DNA of 64,000 bases, from the NCBI GenBank assembly GCA_039111635.1, contig JBCAQO010000008.1, forward strand, positions 1,426,001 to 1,490,000, read 5' to 3'. This document shows, one piece after another, positions 1 through 11,052 of the stretch. A model generated the notes under the pieces. That model saw nothing but the letters and a program-made list of their open reading frames with translations. It searched no databases and was not told the DNA's origin. Source of the DNA: Heterobasidion occidentale. Its lineage: Eukaryota; Basidiomycota; Agaricomycetes; Russulales; Bondarzewiaceae. The translations under genes and the position numbers were made by a program. Numbering within the stretch: position 1 is the stretch's first letter; the number at the start of each line of letters is the position of its first letter.

Positions 1-1690
1 CTTCGTCTACTTACTAGTTGGAGATATAACGACTGGGATTGTCGTACTCTGACAGTGCGGAGAGCAACTGAAGACTCCGAGTCGCATGGTGTGAGATGCG
101 GGTGGTGAGCGGACCCTGTATGGGGGAAGGAGGTGTAGGTGGGCGGAAGGTGATTAGATGGAGGGAGAAACGGGGGGCGTACGGAGATGACAAGATGGAG
201 GGATGTGTGGAGGCGGTGGTAGGAGGTGTGGGAGCGAGTAGACGACAAGGCAGTGGGAGGCATGTGGGGATGAGGTGATGGTGGGAAGGGCAGGCAGCGG
301 GCGGATGCCATATGGTCAAGACGGAAGGCATAGTTACCAATGGCAAGGAAGATGCCAGTAGTGATGCAGGCAATGTTGTGGTTTGAGAGAGTAGGCGACG
401 GACGGAGGGGGGGGGAGGAGGGATGTTGTGAAAATCGTCCGCACTCTATGACTACACGATGTCTGTTGGCAGCCACTCATCCAGCTCGCCGAACACACCA
501 GGGTCGAACATCGCCGGGAGCTGGGACTGATGACTCAACAACAATGCAGGCACGGAGTACTGGTCAGATATAAGCAGAGACACAATTGCAGGTGCCGCTG
601 CAGACGTTGCAGGCATGGCGGCGGTGGTGGCGTTGGTTGTACTGCTAGAACATACCAGGGATGACACAGGCAGCACGCTTGACAGTGCACCCGTCGCAGT
701 GGCATTGGCAGACTGCGGCGGCAAGAGGTGAAATGGCTGGACCGGTGGGTGCAGAGGCGGCATGACGAGCAGGTTCACTGCCGCTGCAGCCTGGGCGTTC
801 CCACCGGCATGGGCAGTCAATTACGCACCCAGAACAGTGCCGGTGGTCATAGAGTCGGGAGCAGTGGCGGTGGCGGCGAGCCCGTGGGGGCAGTCAGCAC
901 TACTCCTGGCGAGTGGAGTTGCCGTTCGCATTGGCGGCATTGGCGGCGTGGATGCTTTGCAGCTCCACAAGCGTCGTGTTGTGCTCTCTCTTTCCACGCG
1001 GGCATACGTGCACGTCGGTGTCAGTGACGAAGCAAGGCGAGGAGAGAAGAAGCGGAGACAGACGCACATTGACAGCTGCATTCTTGTGGAGTCTGTGATC
1101 TGGTGCTCGTCCGGGTGCGGGGTGCAGGCGTTATCGCTCTCACCCTCTGTTGGCCGTGATCAAATCCCCGTCGAGGACACAGTCAGAGGGACTGACGTGC
1201 AAGAGGCGGGGCCTGCACAAATGTGTGGGTGCGTCAGCGTGAGACTGTGAGAGCCAGAGAGCAATAAACATGATAGAGGACGTCAGACCGCACCTGCATG
1301 AAAGAGAAGGGTGAGCGGTGCGTCCTAGTGTGCCTTCGCACATCCACCCACGTACACGCGCACCTCGCCAGAGACCGCGCGCATGCGCCCACTGTCGATG
1401 TCCAGCCTCTGACACACGCTCAGTGCGTCTGCCCCAAGCACGAGGGGAAGCCTCCGCGTCGAGCCAAAGAAGCACAAAGTCTGTATTGACGACAAAAAGA
1501 CAGAACTGATTGCTTTGATACCCTGAATGATCTCGTTTTGCCTCCAATTGTACTGTCCTTTTTTTCTTAGCCTCTTCGACTGACGCAGACAACTTGATGT
1601 AGGAAAGTCAGATGTTGTTGAGGAGATGGGTGTGATCATCGCTGCGTGCGCAGGCGACGTTACCAGTTGAGGAGACAAAACCGGAGTGAA
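1..1690. other. GC-rich region, no confident gene
   Basis: No gene can be defended here. On the minus strand two stretches (1,081-821 and 820-452) lie in one frame separated by a single TAA and encode a Ser/Ala/Pro/Thr-rich sequence ending in an acidic segment, which could be the low-complexity tail of a broken regulator-like gene. The opposite strand is also open over much of the interval, as expected for GC-rich DNA, so the coding signal is weak. Another minus-strand stretch at 1,678-1,325 is basic in its middle. No introns with good splice sites, catalytic motifs or recognisable domain were seen. Confidence 0.2.
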
Positions 1691-1692
1691 GT

Positions 1693-2282
1693 TGTTACGA
1701 ACTGCTCGTTCAGTAACCCAAGAGTAACAGGTTCTTCCCTAGGTCGCACAATGAACTGAGTGGTGGACGAAGTCTCGACTGTATCAGGTAGCGATACAGG
1801 AGGGAATAGTGATTGGCTCTAAGAGTCCTGTATGCGTAGATACAGGGGGAACGAAGAGAATAGACTGAAGATCCTCAGCCTATTCTATGGGCCTTATATA
1901 CTGTATGGGGTATAGGGTAAGAGTCCGTGTGCTTCTCCAGGTTTCCATCCTAGGAGAGCTGTGGCCGCCGTCTTTCTCTGCCGACGCCTACTCTTGTACT
2001 TCTCTAGTCGCACTGATCCATCATGGTGCGACGAGGTGCTTACCCATAAGCCCTAAGCCCATGGCATGTGAATGCCTGCTTTATTACTGTGTGAATTCTG
2101 TGAGCCTCGTGTCCCTCCAATATAGCCTCTACCGATGTCTTGAAGAACCATTGGTCTTGTCGGCTCCTAAGGACATGCCGAATACCTTGATGTACGCTCC
2201 GTAGTGGAGCCGCCTAGCATGTGATGCTTGATCCATCGGTTAGACACGACCCGAAAGGGCCCTGATCGGTCAAGTCATAATA
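1693..2282 (-). mobile_element. Solo LTR, Ty3/Gypsy family A
   Basis: A 590-bp solo LTR. On the plus strand it starts TGTTAC and ends TAATA (other copies end TAACA), and it is bracketed by a perfect 5-bp target duplication GAAGT (1,688-1,692 and 2,283-2,287). The same sequence recurs at 4,312-4,914 and, inverted, at 44,416-45,014. The sense strand is minus, judged from the copy at 44,416 that leads into gag. It keeps the TATA-like TATATAAG and the downstream AGTCTATTCT segment seen in the other copies. An intact target duplication with no internal region means LTR-LTR recombination removed the body. Confidence 0.93.
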
Positions 2283-2379
2283 GAAGTGACGTGGCGCAGT
2301 CTGGCACAGTGGCGGCCAAACCTGGTCAAACAAAGCCAAGTTACCAGCCACCGCCAGCTCACTGCATCCAACAACGACG

Positions 2380-3060
2380 AGACAACTTCAGGTGCAGTGC
2401 ACACACATATCCAGCCCACCGCCCACCCCTGCTGTCGCCCGCACCACGCACACGCACGCCACTGTCGCCTCCGCCGCCTCTGCCTCTGCCTCAAGACCAC
2501 CCACCACCCTTGCGACCGGTCGCCCGCCCCGCCCGCCCGCATGCAACCCACCGCCCACTCCTGCTGTTGCCCGCACCGCGCACACGCACACACACCGCTG
2601 TCGCCTCCGCCGCCTCCGCTTCCACCTCTGCCTCCAGACCGCCTATCATCCTCGTGACCTGTCCCCCACCCCGCCCACCCCTGCCGCCACCCACACACAC
2701 ACGGCCCATGGCCCACCCTTGCTATCGCCCGCACCACCTACGCGCTCGCCACCTCTGCTGACCGCACTGCACACACACGCCTCCTGTCTCCGGACCGCCC
2801 ACCGCCCACTGCCCACGCACTTGCCGCCTCTGCTGCCCGCACCGCACACACATGCCTTCTATCTCCGGACCACCCACCGCCCACTGCCCATGCCTCCGCC
2901 TCCGGACCACGTTCGCCCATGCCTTCTGCCTCCCGCATTGCGTACGCACATGTCGCCAACTGCGCCTCCGCCTCTGGCCCACCGACCTCCCGCGTGTTCT
3001 GCTGCCTGCACCGCCCATGCACACGCCTCCTTGCACACGCACGCGGCCCTTGTCGTGTAC
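2380..3060. repeat. Degenerate GC-rich minisatellite
   Basis: A C-rich plus strand made of imperfect repeats of a unit close to CCCACCGCCCAC-cccTGCTGTCGCCCGCACCxCxCACACGC, with periods of roughly 60-130 bp that drift along the block. All six frames are largely open and give His/Pro/Thr-rich or Gly/Arg-rich strings, so overlapping open frames on both strands are a composition artefact. It begins about 100 bp downstream of the solo LTR and ends in ordinary AT-richer sequence near 3,060. I found no splice sites or start context suggesting a real gene. Confidence 0.7.
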
Positions 3061-3754
3061 TTATTTTGTACTTCATGTTACCCGTGCAATGAATTCATTT
3101 AACTTGCATAAACATGTTCAAACATCTCATTTTCATTCGAAAGAGCGACTTAGGCAGAAGAAATTGAAACAGGCAATTTGGAAGTGTCTTGACAAATTTC
3201 GACAAAGTATTGTGATTCATGACTTTTGCATTTCCAGTGTTTGCGAAAGACAGCTGAATAAATATATGAATCTCATGTTTCTCATAGTGTTTCCAGTATT
3301 AGTAATCTGATTTAATACCTGTGAATTGATCTGCCTATGTATGCCTATATCTGCCTATATTTGCCTCGATCTGCCTCGACTGAGTTTTCACTGGGCCTCC
3401 GGGCAACACCTGGCACCTGATCGGCAAAGAGTGACCGGAAGGAGTGACAAAGGGCACATGACTAGTGACTGCGTGACCAACGACTGGGCCTTTTGTGACG
3501 AGGGGGAGGACCCCCGGCAACCCAGCCAGATGTATGATTGGCCAAAAGGGGTCAACTACCAGAAATTTTGGGGGGCCTGCGGCGCTTTTTGACTACCAGA
3601 TCATGATCATACCTCCGGTACAGGCTCTCTTGCTACCAAATTTTGATCAGACCTCTAAAAAATCGTTAAAATTCGCAAAAATCGTTAAAAAATCGCTTTG
3701 TATTGCAATGCATGTCAATCATCAGTTTAGGCTACTGCAAAGTCAGTCCGAGCA
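3061..3754. other. Intergenic, nothing recognised
   Basis: AT-richer sequence. It contains a run of repeated short strings (atctgcctat at about 3,330-3,380; aaaaatcgttaaaa at about 3,650-3,690) but no open frame with gene-like features and no structural RNA. Confidence 0.5.
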
Positions 3755-4311
3755 TCATTCAACATCCTGTGAATCCTTCACCCCCTTGCGGGACTGACCA
3801 TCCATCTCTTTCAGAGCTCTCTCTAGGCTATCAATCTTTTCCTCCAAGGCCTTGTAATACACATGATCTTGTTGCAAGATGACAACATTTTGCCCCAGTG
3901 GTGTAGGACTTCTCTGTAAAGCAGCGAGAAAGGATGTTGGCTTGAGAAGCTTGAAGCTCAAGACTTTCAGCCCTGTAGCATGGTGTATCATTGGTGAGAA
4001 ATAATGTGCCGTGACAGGCCAGAATAGCTGTGCAGCTATGTAGGACACCACAGAGATATTTGATGAATCAGAAGCCCAGCTATGTGGGCTATTCTTGCTG
4101 GTTGACTTTGCATAGATAGAGAGAACTAGCGACAAGCAAAGCACATATTCACGAACTATAAGGAACCACACATAACAAAGAACCTACTCTGTGCAAGCCA
4201 AATTTGCCAATTGTGGAAGACAAATCCAAATGACGCACCGCTCATCTCTTGAACAGCTTCACACTCTATGCTATTGTTTGCCTGCACAAGGGGCACGGTT
4301 GGTGTGATATT
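3755..4311 (-). pseudogene. Unidentified host-gene fragment cut by an LTR
   Basis: Two adjoining minus-strand stretches look protein-coding: 4,311-4,190, containing HNWQIWLAQ, and 4,171-3,755, containing SWASDSSNISVVSYIAAQLF and a charged C-terminus with ALEEKIDSLERALKEMDG (likely coiled coil) before a stop. They are in different frames, so either a degenerate intron near 4,106-4,187 or a frameshift separates them. The 5' side of the gene is missing: coding ends at 4,311, where the family A LTR begins. The product is not recognised. The coiled-coil tail and absence of repeats argue that this is real former coding sequence rather than chance. Confidence 0.4.
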
Positions 4312-4914
4312 TGTTACAAACTGCTTGTTCAGTAACCCAAGAGTAACAGGTTCCTCCCTAGGTCGCACGAAGGACTGAGTGATGGACAAAGTCTCGACTG
4401 TATTAGACAATAATACAGGAGGAGGTAATGGTGATTCTACTGTAGGAAGACAGTAGGGAACGAAGGTTCTGTATGTGGAGATACAGAAAGAACAAAGGAG
4501 AATAGACTGGAGATCCCCAGCCTATTCTATGGGCCTTATATACTGTATAGGGTATAGGGTAAGAGTCCGTATGCTTCTCTGGGTATCCATCCCAGGAGAG
4601 CTGTGGTTGCCGTCTCTCTCAGCCAGCACCTACTCTTGTACTTCTCCAGTCGCACCAATCCATCTAGGTGCGACGAGGTGCTTACCCATAAGCTCTAAGC
4701 CCATGGCATGTGAATGCCTATCTTATCTATACATGAACCCGTGCCCCTCTAATATATCCTCTACCGATGTCTTGAGGAACTATCGGTCCAGTTGACTCCT
4801 AAGGACATGCCGAATACCTTGATGTACGCTCCGTAGTGGAGCCGCCTAACATGTGATGCTTGAACCATCGGATAGACACGGCCCCGAAGGGCCCTGAAAG
4901 GTCAAGTCATAACA
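4312..4914 (-). mobile_element. 3' LTR of a family A Ty3/Gypsy element
   Basis: A 603-bp LTR with ends TGTTAC...TAACA on the plus strand, about 90% like the copy at 1,693-2,282. Unlike that copy it has no target duplication: ATATT precedes it and TTACC follows. On the minus strand it is preceded by a polypurine tract, AGAAAGGGGGTAA (4,915-4,927), which is the expected position for priming plus-strand DNA at a 3' LTR. So it is the 3' LTR of a minus-strand element whose body should lie to the right. No family A coding sequence follows, so the body has been lost or replaced. Confidence 0.85.
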
Positions 4915-4927
4915 TTACCCCCTTTCT

Positions 4928-6354
4928 AGGTCCCAACTCCTAAGGGGACTACTCGCCGCTTCAGCGAGCTTCATTGTCATTCCATGTACAATTGCTTTCT
5001 GGTCGTCCAAACAATCGGGATGTGTCTTCCCGATATGACTTTGTTTTCTGGGGCAAAGACCGACTTACGTTGATACACTAGAGGTGGCTCTAAGTGCTGA
5101 GCACAACACCAAAACAGCCTCTAATGCAGGGGGTGCTGGAGCTAGTATCTGATACACAAGGAATCATTAGTTAGGACTTGAGAAAGCGAGGGCGCACTGA
5201 AGAGTAATGAGGAGGGTGAGATTAAAGCGCCCGAACGGTTTCGGGACTGCACCGAACAGCGACCAAACGTTCGGTCGGTCGGGTCGGGTCAGGGAGTTGA
5301 CCGGTAATGAGAGGGTAGTGTCGCAATTGACAACTACGTGCTTCAAGAGTCACACGGGACTCTGACAATATACGGAGATGAACGAGGGGTACAAGCGAAG
5401 GGACGAGTATGAACGCGAACGAGGCCGAACAACGAGTAGAACAAGTTTGCTAAAGTCGGCGAAGGCGATTTCAATGTTTGAGACGAGTGTGAATGAGCTC
5501 TGAACTGTGGGATGCAAAAAGCTGCTTTATTCCAGAGTTGTATGTAGGGTTTTATAATAAACGGAGCCCCTAAGTAAAATATCGAAATGAGAAAGTAGAG
5601 TAAGTACCGAACGAGTGCCAAGACCCAGCGAACAGCGAAGATAAGAAGGTAGGTGAAATGTCCATATGGGTCCCGAAGGCGATAAGGTAAAAGTCTATCA
5701 GCGATGACGAAATCCTGAACGTTCGGTATCCATCGTCCAAGCGTAGGTAGCAGGAACAGGCGTTGGAGAACCAATGAAAATAAGGAAATAGTAACGTACG
5801 ACCAGGGTGGCCAAGTAATGGTGCAAGATTGTGTTTGACCGACCATGCGGAAGTCGGGAAGATAAGCGATAAGGACCGACCGACTCATGGAGCACATTGG
5901 CCAAAATGGACTACTGGCTCCGATCTCGTAAACACCTATCGTAACACTCCTGTGTGGTCATGGTAAGTACGTGAAGTGTGGGCGAACTGACCCAAGTGCT
6001 GCCAAATGTCCTTTGGTGGCTTGTGGTCGGTTGGGTAGGGACCAACTGTGTTCAGTAATAGTCGGTGTCTTTGGTACGCGTCTACAGCTGGTCGGCTTCT
6101 CCCCAAAGCTTCCTGAATACCTTCCCTGGACCCCAGAGTGGGTGCATGCTCATCAACGTCGTTTACAACGCCTAGGAGTTTTCCATCTCCGTTGAGCTGT
6201 TTGTTTTGGGTACCTAGTAATATCGCCACAATATTGTGTCTCCTCCCGATGTTCTTCCTTCATCAGTACATTTTGTTGCGAGTATGCTCCTAGAGTCAAT
6301 AGGAAGCTGCTCGAACCAGAACTCCCTGGTACCTTTGGTAAGCCAGTTTTCCGT
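4928..6354 (-). other. Probable retroelement debris, LTR-like segment
   Basis: No legible gag or pol. About 5,150-5,946 resembles an LTR on the minus strand: it starts TGTTACGATAGG at 5,946, carries TTATAAAA near 5,553 followed about 30 bp later by AATAAAGC, the usual order of promoter and poly(A) signal in an LTR, and is rich in repeated CGAAC/TTCGG strings. The matching end and a target duplication could not be found, so boundaries are uncertain. At 6,380-5,936 minus-strand frames look weakly coding (two overlapping frames, each about 75-97 aa) but are not recognised. Confidence 0.3.
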
Positions 6355-6513
6355 CTGGCAACGATGCAGAAAGGTGTCACGTGCGAATGATTATGTGATG
6401 AAATAGAAACACGTCTGTGGATGTGAGTGTGTCGTTCTTCTTCAAAATGCCGAAGGCTATGCTTCAGTGTTTCCAGGACAGATCTTCATCTCTGTGATCT
6501 CTGGTATCGAGGG
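6355..6513. repeat. Dispersed repeat R, copy 1
   Basis: About 159 bp, roughly 90% identical to 51,805-51,965. It begins with a string like TCTGGCAACGATGCAG and ends GGTATCGAGGG exactly where the left LTR of element B begins. In the other copy the sequence continues past this point (GGTATCAAGGGGGACTCC), so the LTR here interrupted a longer repeat. No coding role is apparent. Confidence 0.75.
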
Positions 6514-7359
6514 TGTTAGGTCGGAGACCTATCACATGCACCGATGCACGAAGGGGATCCCTAGGCTAATACGTCCACAGCATCATAGAGTCGGAGGCTC
6601 CAATGAATGAAGACAACCAATTGTCTTTGGGCTCTCTCAAGAAACTCGGAGTCGTTCTCTGCCTTGTCCTCGAAGAGGTTAAGGAGATGATCCTCGAGGT
6701 CTTCTCGATGATGAGGAGGAACGGGATGATCTTCTCCTGTCCAACAGATGACCCGAGGAGGTGTCCAACTGAGAACGCGGAAGGCGGTGAGTCTGGTGTA
6801 GTAATGCGTGAAGAGGGCGTAAGAAGAGAAGGGAGACGAGGCCAGTGCTTCGTCAGACCGTGTAAAGGAGTTTCAGATCTGACAGAGATCACAAAGTGTG
6901 GGCTAGGAAGGTAGCCAGACACCGGGTGCAGTGCAGAGATCAAATATATTACAGGTGAACGAGCTGAGCTTCTTAGAAGCTTATCTCGGCTAAATATACA
7001 AAGAAGTATCTAGGGCAGGATCGCGATCTGGTCTGTGCGCTTCTCAGGTACCGAAGTCAACGATCGAGATCCGTAAGCTAAGATGCGTCATCGATCTAAG
7101 TATAGTATTGGAACACTAATGTCTGTCCACATCCATATCAAATACTGAGGCACATTGCAATCAATCAGGAACCAGGAACAGGGCCAGGAACTAAAGTCTG
7201 TCCACATCAAGAACCAGGAACTGTAAGTAAACATTTCATGCAACGAGCATGTAAATAGTAATGAGTTATGGGGAGCGGTCCGAGTCTGCAACACATCCAA
7301 AGCACTTGACCAGCCCATCTGTTCACGTGCAAAGCACGTGTTAGGACGCGGTCCTAACA
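6514..7359 (-). mobile_element. 3' LTR of Ty3/Gypsy element B
   Basis: An 846-bp LTR, ends TGTTAGGTCGG...GTCCTAACA on the plus strand. It is preceded on the minus strand by the polypurine tract AGAGAGGGGGTAG (7,360-7,372), which makes it the 3' LTR of the minus-strand element. Each end of the LTR carries a short palindrome: TGTTAGGAC and GTCCTAACA separated by three bases at the sense start, and AGGTC/GACCT separated by three bases near the sense end. It differs from the partner LTR at 16,098 by about 4-5%. The 5 bases outside it are GAGGG and do not match the flank of the partner. A 125-aa open frame inside it recurs in all LTR copies and is not a gene. Confidence 0.93.
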
Positions 7360-7370
7360 CTACCCCCTCT

Positions 7371-9060
7371 CTATACAAGTCTTCGGTGTTTGGCGGGCGC
7401 ACCGATAATAGGGGGGGGTTTCCTTGTGTGGGCCTCGTCAAAGGTGGGGATGTTGCGAGCGGGGTACCCAGTCCAGTTGGCAGTGTCGATCAGGTGGTCT
7501 AACGCTTGCTTGTGGTACCCATATTCTTCAGCCGTCCAATCCATCTGTAGATGAAGTCGACGGGACTGCATGCGATGCCTGTCATAGTCCTGAAGAAAGC
7601 CGCGCGCCATAACATCCGTTCTCTGTCTAATGCCCGTAATTGGACATTCCACGACGAGATGGCCGGCGCGTCCACATTCCCAGCAGGTACAAGTGGTGGG
7701 GTCGGCAGGTGGAGAAGGCGGAAGAGTCGGCGGGTTAGGCCAGACATTTTCGGAGTCCATTGCGTCCGCGGGCTATCCCTTGTCAGTTGCGACAGGAATG
7801 TCCGGCGACTGGGGGGAGGTTTCGTTGACAACGATAGGATGGGTGATGCTGTCGCTGAGTAGGGAGGGGATGGGGACACAGCAGGGGGTGACGGGAGTGG
7901 TACCGGTAGTGGCTGAAGTACCCGGTGATCCCGGACGGCCTGTTTGGGGTTGTAAGGGGGACTAGTGGGCCGCATGAACTGAATGGTCTCTTCGCCGGTG
8001 GGTTGAAGAGCAAAGGGCTGGGCGGCCGAGAGGTTGGGGGTGGGAGCGGGTTCCGTGACGGCGGGGGGATCGACGACCATGGGTTCTTCGATGTCGATCG
8101 GGTGAAAACCTTGTTCCTGTATGTCCGGTTTAGTCATAACCCAGGGTCTGACGTTATCTTCCGGGTTACATCCGCCGGGCCAGTAGTTCACAATGGGGTG
8201 AACTCCGCGACTATTGAGGGGGAAAGAGCGAGTCGGTAGCAATCCTTTAGGGACATACTCCTCGATCTCCAAACGTGCTCCACTGAGTCCTATGAAACGG
8301 AACCAACGGATTGTGTTTTCCTTGTATCGGATGCGGGCGAGCGTTTCAAGCCAAGCTGGGATGGTGTGTTGTTGGAGGAGGACGGAGCTGCTACTGAAGA
8401 TCCTGCCTAGTCGGAAGTTGATCATGTCGTTGCGGATAGCGGGGAGGTTGATTAGCCCTCTCATGCGGTAGGAGGTGATGGTGATGTTGGCGAGGAGGAT
8501 GGCCTGGTTCTGGGTGAGAGGTCCCGAGAATACTTGATAACACTGCGCTAGGACCGCTTGCTGTAAATAAAAAAGGAAGGCGCGGGGGTCTTTCAAACCC
8601 GGTTGGTTCAAGATGATGGGGCCTCGTCCTCGGCGAGCGTGAGGTGGTAGATGCTGTTGCTTGTAGCCAGATCTTGGTAGAGGCAGAGGTTGTGAAGGGG
8701 GCTGGGCAGAGCGCGAATGCGGAAGCGGGGGTTTTCATTGTGAACTGCGAAAGCCAACTGGGGGACAACGAGATGGGGGTTTGGCATTTGAGCCGGAAAG
8801 CGGGGGATGACGAATTCTGTGAGTGGGTCGGCAACGTGGACGCCTTCTGAGGGGATGTCATCTTCGCTGTTGAAGTCCGAGTCCAAGTCATCAACGAGTG
8901 TGGGGGTGGTAGTGGGAGGGGTGATGGTGCAAAGGATGAAGGGGTTGGGAGAGGAGGTGTTGGAAGCGTGAGGGGAGGTCGTGGCGGAAGTCATTCTGAT
9001 ATTGCTGAGAATGTAGTGGGGGGAGTGAGCTAAGAGGAGGTGTGCAGGAGCGAGGGACAT
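7371..9060 (-). pseudogene. Extra 3' ORF of element B, zinc-knuckle protein
   Basis: A third open frame between integrase and the 3' LTR. Reading down the minus strand: a start at 9,060 and an N-terminal part to 8,608; a central part (8,611-7,745) with a conserved-looking helical stretch (GPLTQNQAILLANITITSYR) and a Pro/Ser-rich linker; and a C-terminal part (7,760-7,371) with a CCHC knuckle, CWECGRAGHLVVEC, followed by a basic-acidic tail. Each junction needs a one-base shift, so the original protein was about 560 aa and is now broken twice. Zinc knuckle plus helical N-terminus is Gag-like, yet the element has a separate gag at 13,772-15,746. Function unknown; a second nucleocapsid-like or regulatory protein is my inference. 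Confidence 0.6.
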
Positions 9061-9112
9061 TCAATTGTAGCTGGGATGCTGAGGAACGTCTCTGCCTGAT
9101 GCAGGGTGTCTT

Positions 9113-9331
9113 TTATACAGCAGAGGAGATGCCAATGGTGGTGGCGGCGTGGAGGGATCCAAGGACGAGGGTGATGGCAATGGAGACAGCGGTGAGAGCA
9201 AGAGTTGCGACGATGGTGTAAATGGCCACCGTGGCTAAAGTGGGGTCGAAAGGGGTCATAGTTGTTTGCCTGGCCATGCCAATCCTCGGTTGGTCTGCTT
9301 TTGTAGCTCCTGGTATGCTTGAGTCTGCCAA
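9113..9331 (-). CDS. Small hydrophobic ORF in element B
   Basis: A 72-aa frame between the pol stop (9,439) and the extra ORF (9,060). After a polar N-terminus of about 28 residues it has a long apolar stretch, TVAIYTIVATLALTAVSIAI, then a further hydrophobic C-terminus, so it looks like a single-pass membrane segment. It is intact although the neighbouring pol is full of stops. Chance is possible because the codons are GC-biased. If real it could be a remnant of a membrane-anchored protein carried by the element; I see no envelope-like features (no signal peptide, furin-type site or glycosylation cluster). Confidence 0.3.
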   Translation of the reverse strand: MADSSIPGATKADQPRIGMARQTTMTPFDPTLATVAIYTIVATLALTAVSIAITLVLGSLHAATTIGISSAV

Positions 9332-9438
9332 TTAGAGTTGTCCGATTGTTTCTGCTGTGGCTTCGATCGAGATGAGTCTATATTGGGCTTCTTTGGTTGT
9401 GCTCCTTGATCGTTGATCGCCGGTGGTGGTACTTTTGA

Positions 9439-11007
9439 TCAAGGAACCAGGGGCGGCTTCTTCAGCTGCGTCATTCGTTTGTTGATCTCTTCCATGATCT
9501 GGGGGATAGCCAATCCTGTAGCGAGGAGCTTCTTTCTGATCGGATGCTTCTCGAGCTTCTTTTTAATTTGATCTTCTTTGGCTACTCTGTTGAGTTCTAA
9601 TTCGATCACCAGGGCCAGAATGGAGGCTTCCATTCCTTTGACTGCCCAAGGATGCCAGCGGTAGAAGTTGTTTATGGCTTCTTGTGCGTTAGTGACATTT
9701 GCCACGGCTTCCCAAGAGTTGTCCGATTCTGGGTAGCCCTTCCATTTGATCAGGTACTGCAGGATCTTCCATCGCCCGAAGGGTCGGGCTCCAATGATGG
9801 CTTTGACTTCGAATTCTTCTTGCCCTTCAATCAGGTCCGGAGCCGGTTTAGGGTAGTTAGGGCCGTAGACCTTGTTCTCCTTGTAGGGCGTGAGTCGACT
9901 AGCATGGAAGACATTGTGAATGCGCTTCCAGCTGTTGGGCAGTTTCAACCTGAAGTTGACATTTCCTATGGTGTCAATGATTTCAAATGGCCCAAAGTGT
10001 TTGGGTCTCAGTTTCTCTGATGGGTGATCGGTGTGGATGTTCTTCCCATCGAGCCATACTTAATATCCTTTCTTGAAAGGCGGCAAGCCCGTTCCAAAAC
10101 GGTCGTGCTGTATCCTCATGGCTTCGGCTGCAATTTTGAGGCTGGCTTGTGCTTCCTTCCTAGCACACTGCAGAGCTTCGAGGCGAGCGTCGGCGGTAGG
10201 GACGTTCATGTTTCCAATGATGGCTGGGTAAGCCCATGGTTGATATCCATGGAGAAGTTCAAATGGTGACTTCTGCGTGGCTGAGTGCTGATGGGTGTTA
10301 TGGGCATATTCCGCTTAGGGGATTAATCCGGCCCAATCGTCTTGTGAAGAGCTGCAGAAGGCTCTGAGGTATTGTTCTAGTTCCTGATTCATTTGTTCAG
10401 TAGCGCCGTCTGTCTGTGGATGATAAGCTGTGCTTAAGGCGGATTTGATTCCTAATTCTTTGAGCAAGGCTTGCGCTACTTTTGAAGCAAATTGGGTTCC
10501 TCTGTCTGATATGATTTTATCTGGCAGTCCATAGTGTCTCCAGGTGTTTTCTAGCAGGATCTTGGCTGTTCCATCAGAGTCGATGGATTTCTGGCATGGG
10601 GTTATTACTGCAGTTTTGGTAAATCAGTCGGTTACTACATGTAACAAGTCGTATCCTTTTGATTCCGGTAGATCTGTAATAAAGTCCATGGTTATTGTTC
10701 CAAAGGGTCAATCTGGGATCTCTGTTGGTTGTAGGAGTACCATGGTAGGATGTGTGTCATTCTTGGTGGATTGACAAATGGCACATCCTTCCACATATTG
10801 GTGAACTGTGTTTGATATTCCTGGCCAAGTGAATTCTTGTCCAACTAAGGCTAGGGTTCCTCTTTGTCCTGGATGTCCTGCTGCTAGATTATCATGGTTT
10901 AGCTTGATGATATCTTGACAAAGTTGTTTGTTTCGGGGAACATATATTTTTCCTCTATGAAGGACCAATCCTTCTTCTTCGTTCCATTCTTGTAAACCTT
11001 TCTTCAT
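9439..11007 (-). pseudogene. Element B integrase with C-terminal chromodomain
   Basis: Reading down the minus strand: an H-H-C-C zinc-binding region (GHPGQRG, then CAICQ) at 10,900-10,770; the catalytic core with D (MDFITDLPES), D (ISDRGTQF) and E (GATEQMNQ); the GPY/F-type region; and an intact 169-aa end (9,948-9,439) with a chromodomain (YLIKWKGYPESDNSWE). The core is broken by at least four stops: two TGA (at about 10,705 and 10,625), TAA at about 10,316 and TAA at about 10,060. Chromodomain integrases of Ty3 chromoviruses direct insertion toward marked chromatin. All stops but possibly one are explained by a single C-to-T change. Confidence 0.9.
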
Positions 11008-11052
11008 GTTTCGAGGTCCTAAGGTTTTGATCTTGGCTAGAGTTTCTAGTAG

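Noticed and set aside
1887..2204. A 105-aa frame similar to 4,475-4,795 and 44,493-44,801
   Set aside because: Part of the family A LTR, reading antisense to the element.
2270..3102. Overlapping open frames of 100-236 aa on both strands
   Set aside because: GC-rich degenerate minisatellite; all frames open, no splice or domain evidence.
6566..6943. A 125-aa minus-strand open frame that recurs at 16,150-16,527 and, inverted, at 25,228-25,605
   Set aside because: It lies inside the family B LTR. It is conserved because the LTR copies are related, and the overlapping opposite strand is equally open.
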